A DNA stretch of 64,000 nucleotides from Pholis gunnellus (taxonomy: Eukaryota; Chordata; Actinopteri; Perciformes; Pholidae): positions 19,923,486 through 19,987,485 of the forward strand of contig OU342807.1 in the NCBI GenBank assembly GCA_910591455.2, read 5' to 3'. Made by a program: the position numbers and the translations under genes. Of this stretch, positions 26,301-35,877 are shown piece by piece. Position 1 is the stretch's first letter; each line of letters begins with the position of its first letter. The notes beneath the pieces are model-generated. The model worked only from the letters and a program-made list of their open reading frames with translations. It searched no databases and was not told the DNA's origin.

Positions 26301-27826
26301 CCGGGGTGAGATCATTTTCTTTTTTTTTTGCTACAAGGGCCGAGTTGTGGTATCATCGTCGGCGCTAGGAATAGAATTTCCCATCTGTTTCCCCTGAACT
26401 GTTGACCTTTTATGGTGTGGAGGAAATAAGCAGAACAAATGCCACCTTCAGGGGAGGGATAAGTATCGGCAAATGAAGCAAAATCAATGTGTATATTAGA
26501 CAGAGGGCAGCTGTAGTACAAAAGACAAAGTGACTTTTAGAATAATCTCTCCACTGCTTCAAAAGGCGACACAAAAATCAGCCGAACGTCTTGTAAAATG
26601 AGTGTGTGCTCATTAAAGGTTTAGAAAAAAGACTGCTTGTCACTACTAATGTACAATGAGTTACCCTTTTTAGTCTGTGAATTGCTTTACAGTTATATTA
26701 ATCTGGCTTGATTAAAAGATTACTTCAGTATTTTTTCAACCTGCACCCTATTAACCCATTTCTTTTGTGTCTAACTGACTAATAAGCTAATTTCCATCCA
26801 GTATTGAGTCAAAGCGCTGTAGACCGTAGCCACTGACCGGCTGCAATGTAATCTATTGGGGTTAGCTGCCACCGTCATTCACGTTCCACCAAAACGGCTG
26901 TTTGTTTTTTTTTGCCATGACAGGCTCTGATTGTTATTATAAGTGTCAGACGACATTATGGAAAGTCTCGTTCAAGGAGAAGTCGAGTTCTGAAATCTCG
27001 CCAAGTGACTTGTTGCAGGAAGATAACGGGGAGATCACTGCCAGCTGGGTGGGCTGAGTTTGTCGTTTTGGAGAAATATGTAGCTTAGTGTTTACTGAAC
27101 ACTGATTTTCTATGTTACGGCTGAATATTTAGATGATTTCGACAATGTGGTTGAGGTGTTTGAAATCGATGGCCGTCCTATAATAACAGTCTGAGCCTGT
27201 CAGTGGCAAAAACAAGCACTTTTATTTGATGTTGCATTACATTGACCCGGCTTACTTGCCCTCAATGCCCGTTTTAAAGCGTCCGGCTCCAGCGTTCTCC
27301 CTCAATACTGGGCCAATTGTTGCCCCATTAGTCACTTAGAGTCCATGTTGAAAAATACAGACGTAACCCTTTAAGTTAGATATAACCCGTGTAATTGAAT
27401 GTACTTCCTCATCTTTTGGGGTCCCATAAACCCCACTGTTGTATGTGTAAAATGCAAACATTGCAAATCAATATTTTTCTCCACTAAATGTTATTTAGCT
27501 GTTATGTAGGTATGCATTGAAGTGAGACCCCTTCCCTTTGCCATACACTGAGCTTGCACATTTGATGAAGTAACCTCTGCAAAACTACAGTAACAGAAAT
27601 CCCATTTGGGAGGCGTAGTGCTGCATAAAACGTACTTTGACTAGAGCATATTTATAAATTTAAAATTCAAATAAAAATAAAAAATGTGTTGTACAATGCA
27701 AAGGCATTACCTGTCCCCCTGTATGAGTGCAGGGGCTGGTCCAAAATGAAATCAGCTGGGTTAAATAAAAACAAAAGAAGCTTTCAAAAATGCATTAGTA
27801 CTGTGTGCCTGGTTGTTCTTCTTTAG
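23339..27826. other. intron-like stretch, no further exon recognised
   Basis: Intron of the same gene, with a perfect inverted repeat at 23946-23981 and an A-run at about 23843-23856. The exon predicted by the phase mismatch on either side may lie here but was not identified. Confidence 0.45.
23946..23981. repeat. perfect 13-bp inverted repeat (hairpin)
   Basis: Left arm CCTCCAGCTGCAG at 23946-23958, ten-base loop, right arm CTGCAGCTGGAGG at 23969-23981. The arms are perfectly complementary and GC-rich, so a stable stem is expected in single-stranded DNA or RNA. It lies about 600 bases downstream of the exon at 23248-23338. Confidence 0.85.
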
Positions 27827-27955
27827 CAACTGCTAATGTTTATTTCCATCGGAAGAAAACAAATCTAAGAAACGCAATTGGCATTTGGATGGTGACAGCA
27901 GGACTGGCATTTGTTGTCACAGCACTTATTCACTGCTTCATCCTTCTGACGGGCA
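27827..27955 (+). CDS. candidate exon encoding a second hydrophobic helix
   Basis: The acceptor is TTGTTCTTCTTTAG at 27826. The most plausible donor is GTATGC at 27956, giving 129 bases and phase 1 in and out; an alternative is GTGTGT at 27966. The open frame reads TANVYFHRKKTNLRNAIGI and then WMVTAGLAFVVTALIHCFIL: a basic lead-in followed by about 22 hydrophobic residues, which is strikingly like a transmembrane segment. Position and strand place it in the same gene as the exons at 13.3, 23.2 and 29.3 kb. Phase 1 matches the end of exon 13328-13455 but not that of 23248-23338, so it is either an alternative exon or separated by an unseen one. Weaker splice sites make this less certain than its neighbours. 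Confidence 0.4.
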
Positions 27956-28744
27956 GTATGCATCGGTGTGTGCATTTGGGCATTTAGCGACCTTTACAGG
28001 TGCTCCAACCCGTCGCCTATTCAGAGCACTGCCATTCACGAACTGTTGGAAAATAAGCGTTGAGGAACTTTCCAAAATGTCTCTTGCAGTTTTATTGAAC
28101 TTTTCAATTTCCACTCAGCTTCTCTAACTTGATATCTCACTGTTAATCTCGAAGAAATCACAGCTACTGGTGCTGCAACCCGCCGCCTGGTCTGATTCCA
28201 CTGCCGGGTCTGATGTTCCTGCCTTACCTGACCTCTGTGGAGTCCTGCTGAGCCGCGACAGACCTTGAAGAAACTCTTCTGCTGTCTGTCTGTTGAGGGC
28301 ATGATGCCACCTCACTGTGGACCAAATCTCCCCTCTCATCTGCAGTCCACAGACATTTTCTCCAGGCGTCCACACCACAGCTACAGTAATTATCCTCAGA
28401 GTGCTGCTTCAGTCGTTGCTGTTTTGTTGCATCACTGTCTTGTCTTTGCGTGCGCACATTTGGGCTTGCACGTACGTGTGTACGTGTGTTCGTGGATTAA
28501 AGTGTGCGCATGTGTCCGCGAGAACATGCATGTTTTTTTTTTTATTGGTTGTGTATGTGTGATTTTTAGAGGAAACAGTCATATGAGAGAGGAGAGAATA
28601 AGACAACACGGTCGCGTCTCTCTGTGTCCCTCTTGGACGACTTAAAAAAAGGAGAGATTACATCTCTCTATCCTTCTCTCTCCTCTGCAGCAGATCTATT
28701 CTCGACATATGTGGACGATGTCTACAGTGGCGCAAAGTGATAGA

Positions 28745-28945
28745 AAATGTGATGCAAGGCCCTCCTGGGTGCTCTTCCAGTGGAGAAAGCGTGATGCAGT
28801 GCACTGATGGGTTCCCTTAAAAATTCAGAAAACGTGATGCCGGGACCTCTCAGGTTTCCATGTGGAGGAAATGTAATGAAGTGTCCTCTAAGGTGCCCTT
28901 CTAGTGGATAACACATGATGCAGTGCCATAAGGCGGCCCCACCGC
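28745..28945. repeat. degenerate tandem repeat, unit about 42 bp, nearly five copies
   Basis: The motif (T/C)GTGATGCA recurs at about 28751, 28793, 28836, 28875 and 28917, with spacing of 42, 43, 39 and 42 bases. Each unit continues with a C/T-rich GGGTGCYCTTCYAGTGGA-like segment. The copies have diverged by substitutions and small indels, so this is an old minisatellite. Translating it on the minus strand gives the apparent internal repetition of a 75-codon chance frame. Confidence 0.75.
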
Positions 28946-29249
28946 ACATGCAGTTGATGCCACTTACATTTTCTTTGCCACTCTGTGGAGGTCAGGTTTT
29001 TGTGTGACTGATGGTACAGGAGCCTTGTTTAAATGTTTTTGTTGAGTAATACTAATCATTTTTTGGTAACAAAATCTAGTTGTTAGAAAGTCCTCATGGA
29101 CCTTAAACAGATGATCAACTGTGTTCCTTATGTGAGGCTGTGCGTTAACTCATGAAGGCATTGGAATGTGTCGTGTTCAACATCAGTCCTCGGCGTGTTT
29201 AAAAACCTCATTTACTTTTATTTGAACCAATCTCTGGAACATCTTCTAG

Positions 29250-29436
29250 GGCCTGCCAATACCCTCTACATCTTCCGACAATAATCATGCCACTGATGAG
29301 AAAAGGTACTTCAGGAAACTCATTGCAGGGAGGATAATTCAGCAAAGTATTTCCCCGATTCCACCCACAACGCCGACCGCTGACGCCACCATCAGCATGA
29401 TCCAGCCTGCGGATAAGCCGGTGTGTGCCCTGAAAG
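29250..29436 (+). CDS. exon of the unidentified membrane-protein gene (C-terminal domain, part 1)
   Basis: Acceptor AACATCTTCTAG ends at 29249 and donor GTAATA starts at 29437. The 187-base block is open in one frame with phase 0 in and phase 1 out. It starts GLPIPSTSSDNNHATDEK, continues YFRKLIAGRIIQQ and a Pro/Thr-rich segment, and ends TISMIQPADKPVCALK. It joins in phase to the exon at 29651. The polar, Ser/Thr/Pro-rich composition fits a soluble tail or extracellular stalk after the membrane helices. I do not recognise the family. Phase 0 at the acceptor does not match the phase 2 end of exon 23248-23338. Confidence 0.6.
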
Positions 29437-29650
29437 GTAATAACTAAGATTTACAGCAATCGCAGCAGCATGACTAGAGAGGGGGGTGGAGGGGGGATGT
29501 AATGGGTGGGGGGGGGGGGTGCAGAGCCTGTTAAGGGAACAAAAAGGGCGTAAATAAAATGATACGTTTACTGATAATGCTGTGGCGTGACAGCTTGAGA
29601 AGTGCAAGATTCAGAAGTACCACATATGATATTACCACTTCTATTTGCAG

Positions 29651-29719
29651 GGGAACTCATTTTGAGAAGAGATTCAGCTCTGATCTATTTTTCTGATGAA
29701 AAATACATACTCACAAACG
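29651..29719 (+). CDS. exon of the unidentified membrane-protein gene (C-terminal domain, part 2)
   Basis: Acceptor TTCTATTTGCAG ends at 29650 and donor GTGAGG starts at 29720. The 69 bases are phase 1 to phase 1 and join both neighbours in frame. The first codon completes to Gly, and the exon reads ELILRRDSALIYFSDEKYIL followed by TN. The alternation of aliphatic and polar residues suggests beta strands. Good splice borders and phase agreement with 29250-29436 and 31423-31484 make this one of the firmer exons. Its length is a multiple of three, so skipping it would keep the frame. Confidence 0.65.
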
Positions 29720-31292
29720 GTGAGGGGGGGGAAAAAAAGGATCTTTAGAAAGAATCTGCAACTGTGCATGTGGGCGTGGGGGTGAAATAGAGGCGGGAGG
29801 AGATGTAATGTTATCTATTTTCTCCAAACTTTCATTATCTTTTTTTTTTTGCCAGACGTCTGTACGTTGCATTGAAACATATTGAAAACTTGAAACTTCT
29901 CGAAAGTCCAACTCGCGTTCCACTTTCAACAGGCAACAGGGACATTTATTTCGATTTTTATAATCAACTGTGCTACGAGGCAAGATTAGAACAATGCTGT
30001 TTGTCAGCCCGGGTTTTCGTGTTGACGTGTCAACACATCATCTCATTAAGATGTGCTGAGAAGATACATTTGTAATAATTGGTTTACTGGCTTGAGGTGA
30101 AATAGGAAAGAAAAAGAACGTTAAAGGAAATATATGTATATATGGTGGAAGAGCGCATTAGATAACAGGAAGTAACAGCAAACACAGAGGGGAGGAGAGC
30201 TGCCAGTTCAATGTGCATGTTTGACTTTTAATAAGCTTTAGTGAGTCTGTTGAAAAGCGATGCTATTAAATTGTCTGGTGTGCAGTTGTAGAAAATGACA
30301 TTCTTAATTGTGCCAATTTAATGGAAAGAGCTAAACGTCTATTGGAAATAATTAAATTACTGGTGGTAGCCTGAGGTACACAGTTTCTTTGTTTTTTTGG
30401 CAGGACTTTTCATTTTAAAACTGACAATTTGTGTTATCCCTATTCCTGCTTTGTACTGGCCACATATGGTTTAAAGATACAGGAATTTACAGAACATACA
30501 GAATGCTCATTATTGTCTCGAAGCACTGCTGTTGTCTTGAAGCAGCTTCACTCCTACTTCTCAAGAGACAGCAGTCGACTTCCTCAGCAAGTCTGAAAGT
30601 TTCCTCTCGCAGAGATCTGAGGAGCTGCTGTCAGTCGAGGGCCTCCGCCCGGCAACGCCACAACACTGTCTCCATGGCAACAAGTACCCTCAGACCTATA
30701 TATGTAGTGCACTTACATCACGGAAACGGCGTAAAGAGGGAAATTGTGTCTGTGTGTTATTCAAGTGTACGTGAGAGACGCAGGGAGAAAGTCAGAGGAT
30801 AAACAAGGTAGTTACACAAGCTGCCCGACCAAAACACCATTTGCATTTTCTTCTTTGCTAAATATAACTTTTACAGCTTTTAATTATGTTGTGTTTTAAC
30901 AGGATTTCTCTATATGTTTTTTTTTTCCTTCCTCATTTTTCTTCGCAGAGGGTTAGTCAAGATTTTCTCTCCAGTCTTAAACCTTTTAATTGGACTTCGT
31001 AGCACACATGCATTCAGATGAAAGTACAGACACCTACACATACAGCCCTGTACCATGCAGAGTGTAATTACATGCTGTTACAGTGACGGCCTTACAGCTT
31101 GTCAGTGCAATATTTCAAGTGATCGCTCAGTAATGTCTTGGACACACACACAGTCTCACAGATGGGGCGGGGACTCATTCTCTGTGAAGTGTACTTGTCG
31201 TACAGCGATATGTACTCTTTACTCCTTCCAAACTCACTCACTTTCCTCTTCCACCGTCTTTCAATCTCTCCTCTCCTTTCCTTCCCTTTGAG
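29720..31292. other. intron-like stretch
   Basis: Between exons of the same gene. A G-rich run lies at 29722-29731 just after the donor. The nearby G homopolymer at about 29507-29519 belongs to the previous intron. No coding exon was recognised here. Confidence 0.5.
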
Positions 31293-31350
31293 CATTCGGA
31301 AGAAGACAACAATCAGATCTCATCAGATCACCATCAGCTCCTAATTAACG
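31293..31350 (+). CDS. possible alternative exon of the same gene
   Basis: A long pyrimidine tract ends in CCCTTTGAG at 31292, and a weak donor GTATAAG follows at 31351. Length is 58 bases. If it is spliced after 29651-29719 (phase 1), the frame runs through RRQQSDLIRSPSAP and stops at TAA inside the exon, giving an alternative C-terminus. In phase 0 it is open throughout (HSEEDNNQISSDHHQLLIN), but no phase-0 upstream exon was found. It may be an alternative last exon or no exon at all. Confidence 0.25.
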
Positions 31351-31422
31351 GTATAAGTGTGGCTAATTAATACATTGATTAAAGTTCCTGGGAAGAAACC
31401 TGACTGACTTCGTTTCTCATAG

Positions 31423-31484
31423 GGTTGACAGCGTTGGAGCCTCCTCCACCACCCCCGAAACACAAACAAACGCTTTCTCCGTGA
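31423..31484 (+). CDS. terminal coding exon of the unidentified membrane-protein gene
   Basis: Acceptor TTCGTTTCTCATAG ends at 31422. In the phase set by exon 29651-29719 it completes a Gly codon and then reads LTALEPPPPPPKHKQTLSP followed by TGA at 31482-31484. The run of six prolines next to basic residues resembles short SH3- or WW-binding tails, but that is only an inference from composition. A possible poly(A) signal AATAAA lies at 32361-32366, which would give a 3' UTR of about 0.9 kb. Phase agreement over three consecutive exons supports this as the true C-terminus. Confidence 0.55.
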
Positions 31485-32639
31485 CTTCAAAGAAGAGAGG
31501 AATTAGATAAGTCAGTGGCCATCCTGCGGAGGGAGCAACAAGCTCATTTGCTCTCACAAACAAACTGTCAAAAGACGCGTTTTATACGGCGACCGGAGGG
31601 GTCTGAGATCATCATCAACGTTACGACTTTAATTTAAAGAGAAGGGCTTTTTTAGCTGCGCAGTGGCTGGGTGTTGAGAAAAGAGCCCTTCAAAGGGACG
31701 CCTTCAAAGGGGGTTTTAATTATGACATGGAGACTCTGTCTTTGTTGTCGTCTCTCTCTCGCTCTCTCTCTCTTTTTCTTTTTATATATTCTCCCGTTTC
31801 TCCCTCAGCAACAAGCTGCCACATTTAGATTAAATCAGGTGAAAAAGCAATAACCCTCAAAATTAGTTTTTAATTCTATCAACACGCTGTATCTCTTGTC
31901 ACCAGCCGCCACCACCTCCTTCTTCCACACTTGCCAGATTCACTAACAAGGTGGAAGAGATATAGTGACACTTAAATACATCCAGCCACACTCACACAAG
32001 TCTCACTCTCTCTTGTTTACTCGCCCTCTGCCAAAACTAGCCACATGCAATAATGACTGGATGTAGTTATATTTACTATCTTTAATCTGACCAAAAATAT
32101 GCTTAAATATGTTACATAATTACATTAAAGATCAGAGGAATCACAGTGGATTATTTACAAATGTGTAGGTTGTATCTAAGATTTCACATAATAATTAATT
32201 AGACATCAACAAGATTATCTATTTCGTAGCTTAACAATCAGAAAATTATCTTATTTGTTTATTCTTCATACACTGTAGCTGCAAGCCAACTTTCACAAAA
32301 ACGTTTTTGGATTACTTTCCCTGCATACAGTGTTTTCAATTTATGGCAGTACAATACTGAAATAAACTTTCAGAGACACTTAGTCAATTAGTTCAGTTAA
32401 TTAATTTTTTGTTATCAGTTATTATTAGTAAGTTATAAGAGCTAAATTCCAATGAACTTGAAACTGGATGTGATATTATGAATTTGAATTCAGTTGTTCT
32501 GAAACTGTGATCCTCACTAAATATTAAACTTTCCGAGTTCCACAGTTCAAATTAAATCCTTGCCATTTAATTTCAGTTTACTGAGATTTACATCCTGTCG
32601 AGTTTAGATTTGACGATGCTCGACCTTCAGTTAGCGGCA
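31485..32639. other. probable 3' UTR and flanking DNA, no gene seen
   Basis: Sequence after the stop at 31484 with a short CT tract at about 31745-31772 and AT-rich DNA beyond. AATAAA at 32361-32366 is the first plausible polyadenylation hexamer noted. Confidence 0.4.
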
Positions 32640-33420
32640 GTAGCAATGAAATTCAGAGCAAACCCCATTCCTGGGGGTTACTGTGGGCTGGTGGCCAGCA
32701 GCAGCTCTAGGTCTAAACAAGTGGCAAAGGGCTCAAAAATGAAGCCAATGCAAGTGCCAAAAGCTGCATTCCATCAAATAGCCGCCTCCGAAAGGAGAGT
32801 CATTCCAAAAAGACCGCCATGTTTATTTGCCCAAATTTACAGCTGAAATAAACATGTTTACAGCCCGGTAGAAAAAGGTCTTTATGGTTCATTTCCGTGT
32901 TCATGACAACTGTATTTAGGGCTTTGAATTCTGCATAATTAAGGATGTGGCTGCTTTGAGTGACAGGTGGGTGCCATCACAGCCTCTAGCTCTCTGCTAG
33001 GCATCACCACCGCTAATTTGAGTCACTGTACTTAACATCAGCCGTGTTTGTGGTGTTGGTGCCTTTAGGAGATTTTTTTCATGCAATGTCAGACATAATA
33101 TGCTTGCTGTGCGGTTATTTATACACCGGGCTTCCTGCTGGCACTGGATGAGTGACTCAGTGACCTCCGTGCCTGCATCAGTTTCCAACGAGATATCAGG
33201 AACTGTCCTTGCTTTGAAACTTGACGAAATCCTGGAATAAAGCGACCGTACAGCGGCCTTCAACTCTTGTTCTAACTTGTTAGATACTGATCTAACAGAA
33301 CAGAGGACTCTGGTAAGAAAAAAGAAGGCTGTGCCAATGTGCCAATTGAAGGAGCAGCCAGGATTGCATTTCACTTGTTCCTCATATGATTTCATATGAT
33401 TGAGTGATTGATTGACGCTC
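32640..33420 (-). mobile_element. dispersed repeat, copy A (inverted relative to copy B)
   Basis: This block matches the reverse complement of about 34817-35440 over several separated segments. Examples are TTCATGACAACTGTA (about 32901), GACAGGTGGGTGC (about 32962), CTTGCTGTGCGGTTA (about 33103) and ACAGAGGACTCTGG (about 33300). The minus-strand open frame at 32997-33425 has ...RVLCSVRSV..., comparable to ...RVLCSVTSV... in copy B. No transposase motif was recognised. The orientation label is arbitrary; copy B is called plus. Confidence 0.65.
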
Positions 33421-34816
33421 ACCATACCTGGCTTGTTAGCTTAGCTTGTTAAAAGACACTCCAAGGAGTCAGCTGTTCATTCTGTTCTTGGTAGGAACAT
33501 TACAAGCAAAAATTAGCATCCCAGTTGATTAGTTTTTAATGTGAATTATGGATGCACCTTGCTAGCTATTGTGATAGCATTAGCTGCTCACTTAGCGATT
33601 GTTATGCTAACGGGAGCTGCCCCCACCAAGCTTCGCTCTTCAGTTTTGAACAAATAAATTCAAATTATGCTATTCCGATTCAATTTTTTAATGCAATTAT
33701 TTAAGTTCAGCAATTCAAATTCAAATGTAAATGATTCAAATTCAGTTACTTGCGACATATTTCTGCCCGTACAAGAACCTCTACTTGCAGTGCAGATTTC
33801 ACATTGTTCTTTAACATTGACCGATATAACGATTTAAAGACTTTTTCAGTATCTCCATATATTTATCTCACGTTTCTGACAACAAACAATGTCTCCCTTC
33901 CGTCCGTAGTGTCTTCCCCAGGTCTTTTCCTCATTTACTCCACTTTTAGAAAACATCTCTGAACTCTCTGGGACCTTACCCTGCCTCCTTCCCAGCTCTT
34001 TCCTCCAGTTTCCCTGGAGATGCTTCCTTAACAACCCCCTGAGGCACTGGTAAACGAGACAGCTGTGGTTGCAGAGACAGTGCGGGGACAGTTGACGTGC
34101 ACCTACAGCGAGATGCTGAGCAAAAATAGTTTCTATGCTAAAGAAGTCAAATCTGGTTCAGGCCACATGCACACGCACACATTCAAAGTATAAAGAAACA
34201 CCCCCGGTGTGTGCCCGTCTGGTGACCAGCATTTTAAAAAAAAATTGTTGTCTCACAGGTTACCAGTTACAGGTAGCCCTGGGTAATGGGGCCTCATTTA
34301 CATACTTATGTAATTTGCATATCACCTGTGTCATTTACTTTTGATACTGATGAGTATGGAACTGTCTACATGACCTGTTTCTGCTGCTTGACACACACGG
34401 ACACAGGAACACACACAGGCTAGAAGGAATTAAGACATAGATGCACAATAACACACACAGACAATCACACAAACCCAAAACCTACTGGATGAAAGAACTC
34501 GTGCAAAAAAGAAAAATAACCACGTATAGTATATAAGAACACACACGCATAGGAAATACACATTCACAACCATCTTGGCAGTGACAACACAGCCTAAGCC
34601 AAAAATGGGCACCTAGCTTGAAACTACCTAACTGAGGCTAACAAGCTAGTAAGCAGCCTGGTGATATGCTTTTCTGTGTTGCTAGCGAGTTAAAGTTAAC
34701 CCTGTCGTCTTGTAGCTCCCGGTTGAAGGCTGGTCCCGGTGCCAACATATAAATAAAACAAAAAAATAATAATGAAATGACTCACTGAAAAAAAAAAATG
34801 AAGCGCAGATGTCTTC
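33421..34816. other. spacer between inverted repeat copies, no gene seen
   Basis: AT-rich DNA with CA-rich patches at about 34390-34470. No exon or RNA gene was recognised. It separates the two inverted repeat copies by about 1.4 kb. Confidence 0.5.
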
Positions 34817-35440
34817 CATCAATCAATTGATTCGTTTGAAATGCAATCCTGTCAGCTCCTTCAATTTGTGCATTCATATTAATGTTATTCACCATATAGC
34901 ACACGTCTCCTCCTTTCTTTTAGCCAGAGTCCTCTGTTCTGTCACATCGGTGTTTAGAAAAAGAGACAGGGTTAAATGGCGCGGTCAGATATTCCAGGAT
35001 TGAGCTGAGTTTCACAGATATCATCCTGTTGAAAACTGTTGCGGATACGAAGGTCATCCAGCGGCCGCACATGGGCCAGCAGGATGCCCGGCGTACATTA
35101 ACCGCACAGCAAGCCACATTATTTGTCCGATATTTTCATGAAGAAATCTCCAAAAGGCAGGTTAATTTCAGTAGCTCGATTTATCCAAGTAGACAGCTAG
35201 CGGCTATGATTGCACCCACCTGTCAAACGGCCACGCCCTTAATAATGCATAACTCTGAGAATTTAAATAATTTAAACAAAGCAGCAGTACAGTTGTCATG
35301 AACGAGGGAAAAGAGACAAAAAACAGGGCTGTGAACATGTCTATTTCCGCTGTATATTTGGACAATACAACATAGGGGTCTATTGGGACTAACTCACTTT
35401 TGGAGTCAGCCTCAAGCGGCCATTTGTTTGGTAAAACATC
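34817..35440 (+). mobile_element. dispersed repeat, copy B
   Basis: Inverted homologue of copy A. Shared segments run from the ATGCAATCCTG/GCTCCTTCAATT stretch near 34840 through AGAGTCCTCTGTTCTGT (about 34926), the GCACCCACCTGTCA block (about 35213) and TACAGTTGTCATGAA (about 35288) to beyond 35330. The two copies differ by many substitutions and indels, so they are old. The nature of the element is unknown; DNA transposon-derived is a guess. Confidence 0.65.
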
Positions 35441-35526
35441 ATCTACCTCACAGACTGTAGTATTCAATATGGGGCAATGTGCTTCATTTATTGTTAGCTT
35501 CTGAACACACACTATTGGTTACTTAG

Positions 35527-35877
35527 GAGGACATTGTTGTGACTTACATTCATTCTTTCCTCAACTACAATACCTGCCTCACCATAATCCTTACCCTAAC
35601 TTTAATTTAACCCCACCCATAGCTAAAAGTCTTAAGAATTGTGGGGACATAAATCTGATGACACAGATACATTGTGGGTATGTCTTCCTTTGGTGGACAA
35701 AATGCACATCCCAATAACAGAAATCATTACTTTTTTGGGTGGAGACCTGGTTTAAGGTTAGGGAAAGGTTAGGTTTTGGTAAAAGTTAGGGTAAGAATTA
35801 GGATTTGGCAGGTCGAGGTTATGGTCACGGATAGGGTATGTCTCCAGGAAATGGATGTAAGTGAATGTAATGTCTGC
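35527..35877. mobile_element. hairpin-type MITE
   Basis: The left end (GACATT, six bases, ACTTACATTCATT near 35530-35553) is the reverse complement of the right end (about 35851-35873) with few mismatches. The inner arms are also complementary: CCTTACCCTAACTTTA near 35590-35605 against AAAGTTAGGGTAAG near 35781. The element is therefore close to a full-length palindrome of about 350 bases with no coding capacity, the usual build of a miniature inverted-repeat element. Confidence 0.6.

Noticed and set aside
28680..28745. Exon-like start after TCTCCTCTGCAG at about 28691, tested as the missing phase 2 exon
   Set aside because: The required frame is open for a while, but no donor was found and it runs into the 42-bp minisatellite and then a stop.
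32610..32846. 78-codon plus-strand frame
   Set aside because: It lies in the left part of repeat copy A, which has a diverged inverted counterpart at 35.3-35.4 kb, so it is repeat sequence.
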